The notes beneath the pieces are model-generated. The model was given only the letters and a program-made list of their open reading frames with translations. It did not search any database and was not told the origin of the DNA. Positions 31,197 to 31,639 of a stretch of 31,639 nt of DNA are shown here, in pieces (the first letter of the stretch is position 1; each line of letters begins with the position of its first letter). The translations under genes and the position numbers were made by a program. The stretch lies in IMG/VR virus record IMGVR_UViG_3300005731_000051, positions 1-31,639 of that record. One strand, given 5' to 3'. The DNA comes from a virus.

Positions 31197-31462
31197 TTTC
31201 TCTTACGATTAAAAATCCGTAATAGGAATCTGTTAAGCCAGCCAAAGCTTACTATTCCTTTTACATTTAAAACGTGTAATGTAAACATCGCAATACATAA
31301 CCAAGGGAAAATGTAAGCGATAAAGAATACGTATGGATAACCCTCTACATATCTCCCATAGAAGTTTGGTTCTGCATAAGTCCAAATAATAAGAGCCAAA
31401 GCAACAGCATAAGCTCCGACATAAGTCCAGAAGTTTAATCCTTCTGATTGTGTTCCTTTCAT
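31193..31462 (-). CDS. Small two-helix membrane protein, holin-like (89 aa)
   Basis: Two hydrophobic segments (YVGAYAVALALIIWTYAEPN, then YPYVFFIAYIFPWLCIAMFT) are followed by a basic C-terminus (LLRIFNRKRK). Two membrane helices with a basic cytoplasmic end are common in phage holins, but many other small proteins share this form. It begins 11 bases after the 42-aa gene and overlaps the next gene by ATGA. Confidence 0.55.
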   Translation of the reverse strand: MKGTQSEGLNFWTYVGAYAVALALIIWTYAEPNFYGRYVEGYPYVFFIAYIFPWLCIAMFTLHVLNVKGIVSFGWLNRFLLRIFNRKRK

Positions 31463-31473
31463 AGTAAAATCTT

Positions 31474-31602
31474 TTAATTAGTGAATATCTCCCAATATAA
31501 GTCATCAAACCATACCAGATCCAAAGTATACGTAACTTGTTTCTGATTGTATATCGCTATACACCATGGTTGCGCATGCCAAATTTGAGAGTCTTGAAAC
31601 AT
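31474..31602 (-). CDS. Possible 42-aa peptide
   Basis: The frame begins ATG 31602 and ends TAA 31476-31474. The peptide starts MFQDSQIWHAQPWCIAIYNQ and has four tryptophans and an acidic end (DDLYWEIFTN). It is too short for ordinary ORF lists. Eleven bases separate it from the 89-aa gene, operon-like spacing. A GGGAGG lies too far upstream to serve as its ribosome site. No family is recognised. Confidence 0.45.
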   Translation of the reverse strand: MFQDSQIWHAQPWCIAIYNQKQVTYTLDLVWFDDLYWEIFTN

Positions 31603-31614
31603 ATTATATGATAC

Positions 31615-31639
31615 AAAAAATCCTCCCAAGAATCAGGAG
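31615..31639 (-). terminator. Possible terminator cut by the window edge
   Basis: On the minus strand CTCC at the edge and GGAG (31626-31623), followed by GATTTTTT, look like the 3' part of a terminator stem and T run. The 5' arm continues out of the window, so the stem cannot be confirmed. Confidence 0.4.

Noticed and set aside
31233-31508. 91-aa minus-strand frame near the right edge
   Set aside because: It is out of frame with the 89-aa membrane protein and overlaps most of it; the latter has clear helices and ATGA coupling.
1-31639. Alternative genetic code (stop reassignment seen in some crAss-like phages)
   Set aside because: Genes run to full expected length with standard stops, TAA, TGA and TAG (28462) all appear as natural ends, and no suppressor tRNA is present.
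1-31639. CRISPR arrays, insertion sequences, integrase or attachment sites
   Set aside because: I saw no regularly spaced direct repeats, transposase motifs, recombinase genes or tRNA-derived attachment repeats.

Overview
The window looks like part of a tailed, double-stranded DNA phage genome whose host is probably a member of the Bacteroidota. Every protein gene and both tRNA genes I can support lie on the minus strand, so the transcribed order runs from the right end of the window to the left. Genes are packed with TAATG, ATGA or few-base junctions. Start codons are preceded by A/T-rich leaders with no consistent Shine-Dalgarno sequence, which is typical of Bacteroidota and their phages. 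The order large terminase, long portal with a coiled-coil tail, acidic pre-capsid protein, major capsid protein, ring/adaptor proteins and then a very long tail protein, with no tape-measure gene, best fits a short-tailed crAss-like (Crassvirales-type) virus. That assignment is an inference from gene order, protein lengths and motifs; I had no database search.

Layout in transcription order. (1) 31639-29920: a partial terminator at the edge, a 42-aa peptide, two small membrane proteins and a patatin-like phospholipase, then a terminator. (2) 29804-28742: a membrane-anchored metzincin metalloprotease, tRNA-Arg(TCT), tRNA-Met(CAT), and a stretch that seems to hold a decayed tRNA 3' end and a truncated reading frame. 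(3) 28689-22389: DNA packaging, with a DUF2158-like small protein, a helical protein in the small-terminase position, the large terminase, a tandem GroES-like co-chaperonin, the portal and a 49-aa protein. (4) 22389-17557: head genes, including a protein with a cysteine cluster, two small virion candidates, a scaffold-like acidic protein, the major capsid protein and a terminator. (5) 17544-16357: a LAGLIDADG homing endonuclease. (6) 16272-10465: neck and tail genes, including an abundant-looking Ala-rich virion protein with its own terminator, a complete non-haem ferritin, and a protein with HU/IHF-like segments. (7) 10481-1: a 1900-aa tail protein followed by six fibre or receptor-binding candidates. 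The last of these has YadA-like head repeats and runs off the left edge.

The most unusual features are a ferritin with every iron-site residue conserved, translationally coupled inside the tail operon; a two-domain GroES-like protein between terminase and portal; and two envelope-active enzyme candidates (patatin and metzincin) beside small membrane proteins. Together they suggest a virion assembled with its own chaperonin cofactor and possibly carrying or managing iron, but these roles are inferred. No replication genes, integrase, canonical endolysin, CRISPR array or insertion sequence was seen. No gene-free stretch exceeds 300 bases; the longest (28690-28916) is described under the remnants.
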